Shown here piece after piece: positions 27,835-36,460 of a stretch of DNA of 64,000 bases. Within the stretch, counting starts at the first letter, position 1; the number at the start of each line of letters is the position of its first letter. The stretch is taken from the NCBI RefSeq assembly GCF_036245865.1, contig NZ_BTTW01000001.1, forward strand, positions 1 through 64,000, read 5' to 3'. Under the pieces are notes generated by a model. The model had not been told where the DNA came from. It did no database searches and saw only the letters and a list, made by a program, of their open reading frames with translations. The DNA is from Corallococcus caeni (GTDB lineage: Bacteria; Myxococcota; Myxococcia; Myxococcales; Myxococcaceae). Position numbers and translations under genes: made by a program.

Positions 27835-28707
27835 ATGAAGATCCGCAACTGCCTCAATCCCTCCCGGCCAAGCTTCTCCTTCGAGTTTTTTCCTCCCAAG
27901 ACGGACGCGGGCGTGGCCTCGCTCCTGCGCACGGTGGAGGAGCTTGCGCCGCTGGAGCCGGGGTTCGTGTCGGTGACGTACGGGGCGGGCGGGAGCACGC
28001 GCGACCGGACGGTGGAGCTGGTCACACACATCAAGCAGCAGTCCGGCATCGAGGCGATGGCGCACCTGACCTGCGTGGGTCACACCCGCGACGAGCTTCG
28101 TGACGTGCTGCGCCGGCTCGACGCGGCAGGCATCGAGAACGTGCTCCTGCTGCGCGGGGACCCGCCGCAGGGGCAGACGACGTTCGAGCCGGTGCCCGGG
28201 GGCTTCCGCTACGCGGAGGAGCTGGTCCGATTCGTCCGAGAAGAGGATTTCAACTTCTGCATCGGGGGTGCGTGCTATCCGGAGGGCCACGTGGAGACGG
28301 CGTCGCGCGAGGACGACCTCCAACACCTGAAGGCCAAGGTGGATGCGGGGATGGACTTCGTGGTGACGCAGCTCTTCTTCGACAACGCCTTCTATTTCGA
28401 CTTCGTGGAGCGGGCGCGGCGGGTGGGCATCAACGTCCCCATCGTCCCCGGCATCATGCCCATCACCAACTACGAGCAGGTCCAACGCTTCACGCGCATG
28501 TGCGGCGCCACGGTGCCCATGCGTCTGGCGCTGCAGATGGAGCGCGTGAAGGACCAGCCGGACGCCGTCGTGCAGCTGGGCGTGGCGCACGCCACGGTGC
28601 AGTGCATGGAGCTGTTGTCGCGCGGCGTGCCGGGCATCCACTTCTACACGCTGAACAAGTCCCCCGCGACGCGGATGATCGTGGGCGCGCTGAAGGGGCG
28701 GTCATGA
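27835..28707 (+). CDS. metF: Methylenetetrahydrofolate reductase
   Basis: FAD enzyme that reduces 5,10-methylene-THF to 5-methyl-THF for methionine synthesis; 290 residues, a single TIM barrel. Recognisable are SFEFFPPKTD near the start, FVSVTYGAGGSTRD, the ENVLLLRGDPPQG segment and CIGGACYPEGH. It is divergent from gcvTHP, which produces the methylene-THF this enzyme uses, and its stop overlaps the next start (ATGA). Confidence 0.95.
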   Translation: MKIRNCLNPSRPSFSFEFFPPKTDAGVASLLRTVEELAPLEPGFVSVTYGAGGSTRDRTVELVTHIKQQSGIEAMAHLTCVGHTRDELRDVLRRLDAAGIENVLLLRGDPPQGQTTFEPVPGGFRYAEELVRFVREEDFNFCIGGACYPEGHVETASREDDLQHLKAKVDAGMDFVVTQLFFDNAFYFDFVERARRVGINVPIVPGIMPITNYEQVQRFTRMCGATVPMRLALQMERVKDQPDAVVQLGVAHATVQCMELLSRGVPGIHFYTLNKSPATRMIVGALKGRS

Positions 28708-29126
28708 GCGGCCCGGGTCCGCAGCTGCCGCCGGGCGATCCGCGCCTCAAGATCTTCCAGATCGTGCGCTTCCCGGCGTTCTTCCTGCTCATCGTCGGCG
28801 TGCTGCACGTCACCTTCAGCCTGCTGGGCGGGGTGCTGGCGGCGCTGAAGGTGGCGTCGCCCTTCGCGACGCCGGGGCAGGCGCCGGTGGTGCTGGAGTT
28901 CACGACGGGGTTCTCGCTGGCCATCGTGGGCGGAATCCTCTGCGGGCTCCTGGCCATCTGGGGCGCATGGAACGCGATGAACCTCAAGGGCTACGGCCTG
29001 GCGACGGTGGGCGCCATCTGCGCGATGTACACGCTGACGCCGGGCTGTTTCGTCGGAGTTCCGGTGGCGGTCTGGATGCTCTTCACGCTGCGCCGCGACG
29101 GCGTGCGCGAGGCGTTCGCACCATGA
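28704..29126 (+). CDS. Small membrane protein of unknown function
   Basis: A 140-residue protein with three or four hydrophobic helices (FPAFFLLIVGVLHVTFSLL, GFSLAIVGGILCGLLAIW, GLATVGAICAMYTL, CFVGVPVAVWMLF). I do not recognise a family. Its ATG overlaps the metF stop and its stop overlaps the hom start (both ATGA), so it is translationally coupled to both. The position suggests a role tied to that operon, but nothing in the sequence says which. Confidence 0.78.
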   Translation: MSGPGPQLPPGDPRLKIFQIVRFPAFFLLIVGVLHVTFSLLGGVLAALKVASPFATPGQAPVVLEFTTGFSLAIVGGILCGLLAIWGAWNAMNLKGYGLATVGAICAMYTLTPGCFVGVPVAVWMLFTLRRDGVREAFAP

Positions 29127-30178
29127 ACCCGCGCGCCGTCCGCACGGTGCGCTTCCTGCTCACGGGCCTGGGCAACGTGGGCGTGCCGCTCCTGGAGATC
29201 CTCCAGTCGCGCGCGTCGCTCCTGATGGAGCGCTACCGGCTGGAGCTGTTGCCGGTGGGGCTGGCGGACTCGGGTGGCGCGGCGGTGTCGCCGCATGGGC
29301 TGGACGTGGCGGCGGTGCTGGCGGTGAAGCGGGCGCGGCACTCGGTGGCGTCGCTGCCGGTGGTGGGCCGGCCGGGGATGAGCGGGCGCGACCTGGTGCG
29401 CGAGGTGAAGGCGGACCTCCTGCTGGAGGCCACGCCCACCAGCTTCCAGGACGGGCAGCCCGGCCTGGACATCACGCGGGAAGCGCTGATGCGCGGCATG
29501 CCGGCGGTGCTCGCGAGCAAGGGGCCGCTGGTGCTGGGGTTCCAGGAGCTGGCGGCCCTGAGCGACCTGGAGTCGCCGGGCCGGCCTCGCCTGCGGTTCA
29601 GCGCCGCGGTGGGCGCGTCGATGCCGCTGGTGAACGTGGGCCGCCGGGACCTGGCGCTGGGGAAGCTGGGCCGCTTCGAGGGCGTGCTCAACAGCACCAG
29701 CCACCTGCTCCTGTGCCGCATGGCGGAGGGCAGGACGTACGAGGCCGCGCTGGCGGAGGCGCAGGCGCTGGGCATCGCGGAGACGGACCCCACGCTGGAC
29801 GTGGACGGCTGGGACACGGCGGGCAAGCTGGTCATCCTGGCCAACGCGGTGATGCGCGTGCCCACGACGCTGAAGGACGTGGCGGTGACGGGCATGCGCG
29901 ACGTGACGCGCGCGGAGCTGGACGCGGCGCGCGCGAAGGGCGGCCAGGTGCTGCTCCTGGCGCGCGGCGAGCCGCTGGGCGCGGACCGGTGGGAGTGGAG
30001 CGTGCGGCCCACCGCCGTGGACGCGTCCCATCCCCTGGCCCGGCTGGGCGCGATGGAGATGGGCGCGGTGTTCCGCAGCGACCTGCACGGCGTGAACACC
30101 GTCATCAACGGTGAGCAGGGCGCCCGGGGCACGGGCGCGGCGATGCTGAAGGACGTGCTCGAAATCTTTCCGGACTGA
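29123..30178 (+). CDS. hom: Homoserine dehydrogenase
   Basis: NAD(P)-dependent reduction of aspartate semialdehyde to homoserine, on the path to methionine and threonine; 351 residues and no C-terminal ACT domain. The Rossmann motif LLTGLGNVGVPLLEIL and the signature DPTLDVDGWDTAGKLVILAN are present. Last gene of metF-membrane protein-hom, so methionine-related enzymes are grouped; absence of ACT suggests no allosteric feedback through that domain. Confidence 0.9.
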   Translation: MNPRAVRTVRFLLTGLGNVGVPLLEILQSRASLLMERYRLELLPVGLADSGGAAVSPHGLDVAAVLAVKRARHSVASLPVVGRPGMSGRDLVREVKADLLLEATPTSFQDGQPGLDITREALMRGMPAVLASKGPLVLGFQELAALSDLESPGRPRLRFSAAVGASMPLVNVGRRDLALGKLGRFEGVLNSTSHLLLCRMAEGRTYEAALAEAQALGIAETDPTLDVDGWDTAGKLVILANAVMRVPTTLKDVAVTGMRDVTRAELDAARAKGGQVLLLARGEPLGADRWEWSVRPTAVDASHPLARLGAMEMGAVFRSDLHGVNTVINGEQGARGTGAAMLKDVLEIFPD

Positions 30179-30182
30179 GGCT

Positions 30183-31118
30183 TCAGCCCAGCGACTTCAT
30201 GAGCCGCTCCAGCAGTGGCTCCACCAGCTCCTGTCCGCGCAGCTGGGAACGCCAGCGGTGCGGAATGCCCTTCAGGCCGAAGATGAGGCCCGCGATGCCG
30301 CCCGCCACGCAGGCCGTGGTGTCCGTGTCGTGGCCCAGCCGGATGGCGGACTTGACGACCTCTTCGTAGGTCTTGCCGTTCGCCACGCAGGCGCGCGCGG
30401 AGCGCAGGCAGTCCACGACGTAGCCACCGCCCGTGCCGGGTGCCGGGTCGTCCGGACGGATGTGGGCTTCCAGCTCCTCCCGCTGCGGGAAGCCTTCGAC
30501 GTACAGGTCGCGGAAGGTGGCCACGGCGTCGGCCCACGGATCCGCCGCGCCCTCCAGGATGCGGCGCGCCCAGAGGCAATACAGCGCGCAGCACACCTGG
30601 GCGCGCACGTGGCCGTGCGTCACGCGCGACTGCGCCATGGCATCCGAGACGAGCGCGGCGTCCTTGCCCTGGTGCCACAGGGCCAGTGGCAACACACGCA
30701 TCAGTGAGCCATTGCCGTTGTCCATGGTGCCGCTGGGCCCCGCGAGCATCGCGGGCGTGCCGTCGCGCAGCCTGCGCAGGGCGGTGCTGGTCTGGATGCC
30801 CACGTCGAACACGTCACCATCCACGGCGAGGTAGCCCCAGTCCTGCCAGTTCACCAGCCGCCGGCCCAGGTCCTCGCAGTCGAGCCGCTTCTGATGCGTC
30901 AGCGAATCCAGCAGGCACAGCGCATGGGCTCCGTCGTCCGACCACGTGCCGGGCGGGACGCGGTCGTGCGCGCGGTCGAAGTTCGGTGGCGGGTCGTATT
31001 CAATGGCCTCGGGAGGCGGAATCCGCTCCGGCCGGTGGAACTCGTAGGGCACCCCGAGCGCGTCTCCGACGAGCAGCCCATACAGCCCTCCCGCGATGCG
31101 CTCCTCACGACTCACCAT
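30183..31118 (-). CDS. ADP-ribosylglycohydrolase family protein
   Basis: A 311-residue member of the DraG-type ADP-ribosylglycohydrolases, which remove ADP-ribose from proteins or small molecules using two Mg ions. Motifs: GLYGLLVGDALGVPYEF, TWSDDGAH (the usual TDDT pair), DNGNGSLMR, and IRLGHDTDTTACVAGG near the C-terminus. ATG 31118 has GAGG upstream; the longer frame adds 29 unlikely residues. No ADP-ribosyltransferase is visible nearby. Confidence 0.87.
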   Translation of the reverse strand: MVSREERIAGGLYGLLVGDALGVPYEFHRPERIPPPEAIEYDPPPNFDRAHDRVPPGTWSDDGAHALCLLDSLTHQKRLDCEDLGRRLVNWQDWGYLAVDGDVFDVGIQTSTALRRLRDGTPAMLAGPSGTMDNGNGSLMRVLPLALWHQGKDAALVSDAMAQSRVTHGHVRAQVCCALYCLWARRILEGAADPWADAVATFRDLYVEGFPQREELEAHIRPDDPAPGTGGGYVVDCLRSARACVANGKTYEEVVKSAIRLGHDTDTTACVAGGIAGLIFGLKGIPHRWRSQLRGQELVEPLLERLMKSLG

Positions 31119-31274
31119 GTCCCAACCTCGCAGGTCCATGCCCCAGCCCCATCGTGTACTCAGGACACCATCCATGTAAAGGCTGACGGCTCGCGCGGTG
31201 TTCACGGATCATGCGAAGCTCTTGCGCCCTTCCTTCCAGGAACGGGACACCCCATCCCCACGAGAGGCGCTCCA

Positions 31275-34200
31275 ATGCGTCGACTCACCCTGCTGACTGC
31301 CCTCTGCCTGTCTGTCCTTTCCGCGTGCTCCCCGGTGGAGCCCGAGGCACCCGCCGTGCCCGAGACGCCTGACGGCACCTCGCGGAGCCGAGCCGTGCAG
31401 TTGAACCGGGAGTTCAACGCCCAGGTGGCGTGGACGGGCGCGACCAAGTGCGACACCTGCGGGCGGGCCTCCTATGCCTGCTCTGACAACACGGGGAACT
31501 GGAACGGTGGGGTCCAGAGCTTCGCGGATCCCCTCCCTTCGGGTTGGGTGGCGACGGAGGTCTTCGTGAACATCGCCGCCCGAGGCTACGACGGTGGCAT
31601 CTCCACCGTCCGGATGAACAACCTGGCGCTGGGGACCTTCACCCTCCCCGCACGGCCGTTGTTCAGCTGCGGCTTCTGCGTGCCGCAGGCCGTCAAGTAC
31701 GTCGCGGGTGATCAGTCGGGGCTGCCCGGCTACCAATACGGTGCCCTCAATACCCTGACGCTGCGCACGGAGAAGACCAACTGCTTCGCCACCGCCGACA
31801 TCCGCATCCAGGCGGGGCGGCCCCTGCTCACGTTCAATCCCGCCAAGGTGTCGTTCGGCTCGGTGGCGGTGGGGGCGTCCGCCACGCAGAAGGTGACCTT
31901 GACCAACGAGGGCGTCGCCCCGCTCGTCATCCGCTCCCTCAACGTCACCTCCGCGTCTCCCTTCGGGCTGACGCCCGTCACCCTGCCCTTCACGCTCAAG
32001 CCCCGCTCCAGCCTGGACGTGAACGTGACGTTCTCGCCCAAGGTCGACCGCGCGGACTCCGGGATGTTGACCGTCGTGAGCAGTGATCCCGACCTGCCCC
32101 AGCTGCGGATCTCCCTCGAGGGGACCGGCGGGGCCGCGAAGCTCCAGCTCAGCCCGACCTCGCTCGACTTCGATGACGTGCGGGTTGGCACGAGCAAGAA
32201 CCTCCCCCTCCAGCTGAAGAACGTGGGGAACCAGCCGCTCACGATCCCCGCCGTCCTGACCCAGCCGCCCTTCTCCGTCACGGGCCTTCCCGCGGGGGGC
32301 GTCGTGCTGCAGCCCGGCAGCGGCCTCCCGCTCACGGTGACCTTCACGGCGACGGCCGGGGACGCCAACCAGCCGCTGTACATCCAGTCCCAGGGCTCCA
32401 CCACTCCGCTCGCGGAGGTCGCGCTGCACGGCACGGGCATCGAGCCCGCCATCTTCGTGGCGGCGACCGCCATGGACTTCGGCGTGCACACCGCGGGCAT
32501 CGACTCGGTTCACCAGACGCTGACGGTGAACAACATGGGCCAGGCCGACCTGATCATCACCGCGTTCGACGTGGCCGCGCCCTTCTCGGTGGAGGCCGGC
32601 CTGCCGCTGATCATCAAGGCCCGGGAGCAGGTGGACCTGACCGTGGCCTTCGCGCCTGTCGCCGGGCGCGTCACGAAGGACCTCATCCTGCGGAGCAACG
32701 ACGTGAACCACCCCGCGTTCAAGGTGTCCCTCTCGGGCACCGGCGTGGAGGTCCCCGCGCTCCAGGTCACCGCGTCGGATGGCGGCACGGCGCTGGCGTT
32801 CGGCGCACGGGAGGTCAACTCCGTGAGCACGCCGCAGACGTTGACGCTGAAGAACGTGGGCGCGGGGACGCTGGTGGTGGAGCCCATCCAGGCCCCCACG
32901 GGCTTCGCCGTCACGCCGACGGCGCGGCTCAGCCTGGCGCCCGGTGCCACGACCCAGGTCCAGGTGACGTTCGAGCCTGCGCACACCGCCCAGTTCACAC
33001 AGGAGCTGACGCTGAGCGCGGACGGCCCTGGAGGCTCCACGCGGGCCGTGCCGCTCAGCGGCCAGGGCGTCGAAGGAAAGCTGACCGCCACCCCCGCGGC
33101 GCTGTCCTTCTCGCGGACGGAGGTGGGGAGCAGCAGCAAGGCAGTGCAGGTGACGCTCGTCAACGCGGGGACGGACTCCATCAGCATCAGCACCATCGCG
33201 GTGGCGGGGCCGTTCTCGGTGGTGCTCCCGGAGCTGCCCAAGGTGCTCACCCCGCGCGACGCCTTCACGATGGAGGTCACCTTCAGTCCGCTGGAGGATG
33301 GCCCCGTGGCCGGCGCGCTCCGGGTGTTCTCCAACACGCCGTCGTCCCCCACGGTGGTGAAGCTGGAGGGTGACGGGCTCCAGGCCATCGCCCGGATGGC
33401 GAGCGACGTGCTCGAGTTCGGAGGCCAGCGGCTGGGGACCGTGAGCACGCCGCGGGAGTTCACGCTGTTCAACACGGGAAGCGAGGCGCTGAACGTGACG
33501 GCGGTGAACGTGACCGGGCCGTTCCTGATCTCCGGGCTCAACGTGGGCACCAGCGTGCCGGTGCTCGGAAACCGCACGTTCCAGGTCAGCTACAAGCCCA
33601 CTGAGGCCACGGCGGAGAACGGCGTGCTGGAGGTCCAGAGCAACGCGCCGCGCGCCGCCCAGGTGACGCTGCGGGGCACCGGGACCACGGCTTCCATCGA
33701 GGCCTCCGTGACGACGCTGGCCTTCGGACCCCAGTTCCTGGGAACGAATCCGCAGCGGGTCGTGGAGCTGCGCAACACCGGCACGAGCCCCATCACGCTC
33801 ACGGGGTTGGATCCGGTGGACGGGTTCTCCGTGTCAGGACTGCCGCGCCCCCATCAACTGGAAGCCGGCACCAGTCACGCCTTCTCCGTGGCGTTCGAGC
33901 CGCCACGGTCCGGCGAGTACGCCGGGTCGCTCGCCTTGCGGCACGACGCATCCGCCACCCCGCTGATGATCGCGGTGCAGGGGACTGGCGTTCAGCAGGC
34001 GCTGACGGTGACACCCGGAGCCATCGCCTTCGGCAACCAGCGCGTGAACGCCACCAGCCAGGCGCTTCCGCTGGAGCTCGTGAACACGGGCAACGTGCCC
34101 GTCACCGTGCAGGTGACGTCCTCTGACGCCGCCTTCCAGGTGGACACGCGCGCGGTGACCGAAGCCATCCCGGCGGGTGGCCGCGCCAGCGTTTCAGTGA

Positions 34201-34418
34201 CGTTCCACCCGACGAGCACGGGCACGGTGCGCGGAGAGGTCCGCGTGGTGCCGAGCGGAGGCGGACTCGCCCCGACCGTCGTTCCCGTGGAGGGGATTGG
34301 CGAGTCCGTCACGGTGGAGGGCAGCGGCTGCTCCGTGGGTGGGGCGGGCGGTGCCGGGCTGCTGGCGATGTGGCTCCTCGCCATGGGGATGCTCCGGCGC
34401 GGGCGGCGGCTGCGCTGA
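31275..34418 (+). CDS. Choice-of-anchor D / HYDIN-repeat surface lipoprotein with MYXO-CTERM-like tail
   Basis: A 1047-residue surface protein. It opens with a lipobox signal peptide (VLSACS), then a cysteine-containing module (CDTCGRASYAC) and about eight beta-sandwich repeats of roughly 100 residues, each starting with a segment like LLTFNPAKVSFGSVAVG (ASH/HYDIN repeats). The C-terminus, GSGCSVGG, a hydrophobic stretch and MLRRGRRLR, matches the MYXO-CTERM sorting signal. A protein bearing both a lipobox and such a tail is unusual. The start ATG 31275 was chosen because it precedes the signal peptide; the frame runs open for 127 codons further upstream. Confidence 0.85.
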   Translation: MRRLTLLTALCLSVLSACSPVEPEAPAVPETPDGTSRSRAVQLNREFNAQVAWTGATKCDTCGRASYACSDNTGNWNGGVQSFADPLPSGWVATEVFVNIAARGYDGGISTVRMNNLALGTFTLPARPLFSCGFCVPQAVKYVAGDQSGLPGYQYGALNTLTLRTEKTNCFATADIRIQAGRPLLTFNPAKVSFGSVAVGASATQKVTLTNEGVAPLVIRSLNVTSASPFGLTPVTLPFTLKPRSSLDVNVTFSPKVDRADSGMLTVVSSDPDLPQLRISLEGTGGAAKLQLSPTSLDFDDVRVGTSKNLPLQLKNVGNQPLTIPAVLTQPPFSVTGLPAGGVVLQPGSGLPLTVTFTATAGDANQPLYIQSQGSTTPLAEVALHGTGIEPAIFVAATAMDFGVHTAGIDSVHQTLTVNNMGQADLIITAFDVAAPFSVEAGLPLIIKAREQVDLTVAFAPVAGRVTKDLILRSNDVNHPAFKVSLSGTGVEVPALQVTASDGGTALAFGAREVNSVSTPQTLTLKNVGAGTLVVEPIQAPTGFAVTPTARLSLAPGATTQVQVTFEPAHTAQFTQELTLSADGPGGSTRAVPLSGQGVEGKLTATPAALSFSRTEVGSSSKAVQVTLVNAGTDSISISTIAVAGPFSVVLPELPKVLTPRDAFTMEVTFSPLEDGPVAGALRVFSNTPSSPTVVKLEGDGLQAIARMASDVLEFGGQRLGTVSTPREFTLFNTGSEALNVTAVNVTGPFLISGLNVGTSVPVLGNRTFQVSYKPTEATAENGVLEVQSNAPRAAQVTLRGTGTTASIEASVTTLAFGPQFLGTNPQRVVELRNTGTSPITLTGLDPVDGFSVSGLPRPHQLEAGTSHAFSVAFEPPRSGEYAGSLALRHDASATPLMIAVQGTGVQQALTVTPGAIAFGNQRVNATSQALPLELVNTGNVPVTVQVTSSDAAFQVDTRAVTEAIPAGGRASVSVTFHPTSTGTVRGEVRVVPSGGGLAPTVVPVEGIGESVTVEGSGCSVGGAGGAGLLAMWLLAMGMLRRGRRLR

Positions 34419-34435
34419 GCCTGAGCACCTCCGTG

Positions 34436-34460
34436 CCGCCGCCTCTGTCCGAGGCGGCGG
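34436..34460. terminator. GC-rich hairpin after the HYDIN-repeat gene
   Basis: CCGCCGCCTC (34436-34445) and GAGGCGGCGG (34451-34460) pair over 10 bases around TGTCC, 17 bases after the stop. No T-run follows. It is the first of three palindromes in 130 bases. Confidence 0.5.
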
Positions 34461-34464
34461 TCCA

Positions 34465-34561
34465 AACCGGTCCGACAGTCGGACCAGTTGCGGGGAGGGA
34501 GCCCGTCAGGGTCGGGGTGCCCGCCGCGGTTGTCACAACTGGTCCGACTGTCGGACAGGTT
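34465..34561. repeat. Pair of inverted 25-base palindromes
   Basis: Two near-perfect palindromes at 34465-34489 and 34537-34561, with cores GGTCCGACAGTCGGACC and GTCCGACTGTCGGAC. The second is the reverse complement of the first over 25 bases with one mismatch, and the two are 72 bases apart start to start. They lie in the 222-base gap between converging genes, so they are either a dispersed repeat element or protein-binding sites. Confidence 0.75.
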
Positions 34562-34640
34562 CGTGCGACAGGCCGCCGACGGCGAGCCGCTATCGGGTTC
34601 TCATGTTCCAGCCATCCGAGCAGGACTCCGGTCCGAGGGC

Positions 34641-36191
34641 TCAGGAAGGAGGCGGCGCGGGAATGGTGCGGGCCGGAGCGGGCTCGCCCAGGATCAACAG
34701 CAGCTCCGCGCGGCGGTTCTCGCCCCTGCCCGCCTGAGTCCCGTTGGAGCTCGCGGGCCGGCGTGCACCGAGGCCTCGGGCTTCCAGGCGGTGGGCCGGG
34801 ACGCCCTTCCGCTGAAGGTAGTCGCGCACCGCCTCCGCGCGGGCCAGGGACAGGCGCTGGTTCGACGCAGAGGAACCTTCCGCGTCCGTGTGCCCCTCGA
34901 TGACGACGCGCTCCACCTCGGGATGCTCCAGGAGCACTCGCGCCACTTCATCCAGCACGCGCGAGCGGCCCGGCAGCGTCGTCGCGCCGACCTCGAAGAA
35001 GACCTGGCCATGGAGGACAAGGCGCTCGCGGGTCAGGGTCACGAGCGGGTCACTGGACTCGGGGCAACCGCCGTGCTCGCGGGTTCCCTGCTCGTGGATG
35101 CATGCATCCAGCACATCCACGACGCCGTCTCCATCCGTGTCGGTTTCGGAGACCGACACGTCCTTGGCGGGCTCGGGAGGCGGAGGTTCCGAGGGCGTGG
35201 GTTCGGGCTCGAGTTGGGGTTCGGCGGGGGCGCGCGGCAGTCCCTGGACGATCTCGTAGACGATGTCCTCCGGGGGCGGAGGTGGCGCCTTGTCGAAGAG
35301 CAGTGCCAGTCCCGCGAGCACCCGGAAGCGCGGGGACCCCGGTTCCGAGCCCACGCCCGCCCCGCCCATGGCGAAGAACTCCCAGGGCCGGGCGGGGGCG
35401 TAGCGAAGGCCCCCGAGCAGCTCACCGCTGGTGCGCTGCTGCCGCCAGGAGTACGCACCGTTCGCGGACACCTCCGCGCGCAGGGCGTATCCCACCGTCA
35501 GTCCCACACCTGCCCGCAGCTCATTGCCCACGCCGTTGAGGCTGTCCACGCCGGAGTCCGTCGACACGGCGCGACGCAGGAGCACGCCCAGCTCCAGCGC
35601 CGGAGCCACGGGCCCCCAGCGCTTCCCCATCATGATCCGTCCCTGGCCGCGGACACCCTGATCACGAGCGAGCGCTCCCGAGCCGCCCACGGGCAACCGG
35701 ACGTCCAGGTCGAGCGCCAGATGGAAGGCCTCGGGAGCGGAGGTCCCCAGCAATCCCAGCCGGGCCGCGAGCCTCGGCGCCCCCAGGCCGCTGCGTGACG
35801 GCGGGGAGATGGACAACACGGTGCTCACGTCCGCGCCGCTTTGGTGGATGACGCCCGGAAGCTGGGCCTGAAGCTCCAGCCAGGGCAGCACGCCAACGGC
35901 CAGCGACACCAGCCCGGTGGTCCGGGACAGGACGAGCGGGTACTCGTCCGAACCGTTCAGAATCGTCAGGGGTGCCCGCTGGTAGTGCGCCATCAGGGAG
36001 ACGCGCACCGCCCCGGGCGCGAGCAACTCTCCGCTTCCGAGCGCCACGGGCCCCAGGCCCGGATTCGGGTCCAGGCGCTCCAGGGAGAACGTGGGCAGGG
36101 GCGTGGCGTCCTGGGCACGCGCGGGGCTTGCGAGCAACAGCAGGCCCAGCACGGCCCCGCCACGGACGCATCGGTGCAAGGCCGGACCCAT
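34641..36191 (-). CDS. OmpA family outer-membrane protein
   Basis: A 516-residue outer-membrane protein. A signal peptide (GAVLGLLLLASPARA) leads into about 300 residues of amphipathic strands typical of a beta-barrel, then a Pro/Glu linker (PEPTPSEPPPPEP), one thrombospondin type 3-like calcium repeat (SETDTDGDGVVDVLDAC) and a C-terminal OmpA peptidoglycan-binding domain (VVIEGHTDAEGSS, NQRLSLARAEAVRDYL). It would tie the outer membrane to the cell wall. ATG 36191 gives the best signal peptide; the frame extends 22 codons further. Confidence 0.85.
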   Translation of the reverse strand: MGPALHRCVRGGAVLGLLLLASPARAQDATPLPTFSLERLDPNPGLGPVALGSGELLAPGAVRVSLMAHYQRAPLTILNGSDEYPLVLSRTTGLVSLAVGVLPWLELQAQLPGVIHQSGADVSTVLSISPPSRSGLGAPRLAARLGLLGTSAPEAFHLALDLDVRLPVGGSGALARDQGVRGQGRIMMGKRWGPVAPALELGVLLRRAVSTDSGVDSLNGVGNELRAGVGLTVGYALRAEVSANGAYSWRQQRTSGELLGGLRYAPARPWEFFAMGGAGVGSEPGSPRFRVLAGLALLFDKAPPPPPEDIVYEIVQGLPRAPAEPQLEPEPTPSEPPPPEPAKDVSVSETDTDGDGVVDVLDACIHEQGTREHGGCPESSDPLVTLTRERLVLHGQVFFEVGATTLPGRSRVLDEVARVLLEHPEVERVVIEGHTDAEGSSASNQRLSLARAEAVRDYLQRKGVPAHRLEARGLGARRPASSNGTQAGRGENRRAELLLILGEPAPARTIPAPPPS

Positions 36192-36460
36192 GCGCCCATC
36201 ATCCGTCAGGTTCCGCCCGGGGCGAAGGGGAATGGCGGAATGTGCCATTCGCCGCATCCTAATCAGAGCGTGGTGAACATCGCTCCGCCGAGCTGAGATA
36301 CTATCTCGATCTTCATCCTTGTCACGTCGACACTTATCGCAGCGACCGCCCTAAAAGCACCCTAACAAGCAACCCAACGAAGACGACAAGTCCGCTCCAA
36401 ACAGCAGGCAACTCAGGCATGCAAGACGCCCACGCACCACAAACACCGCAATAACACCAA

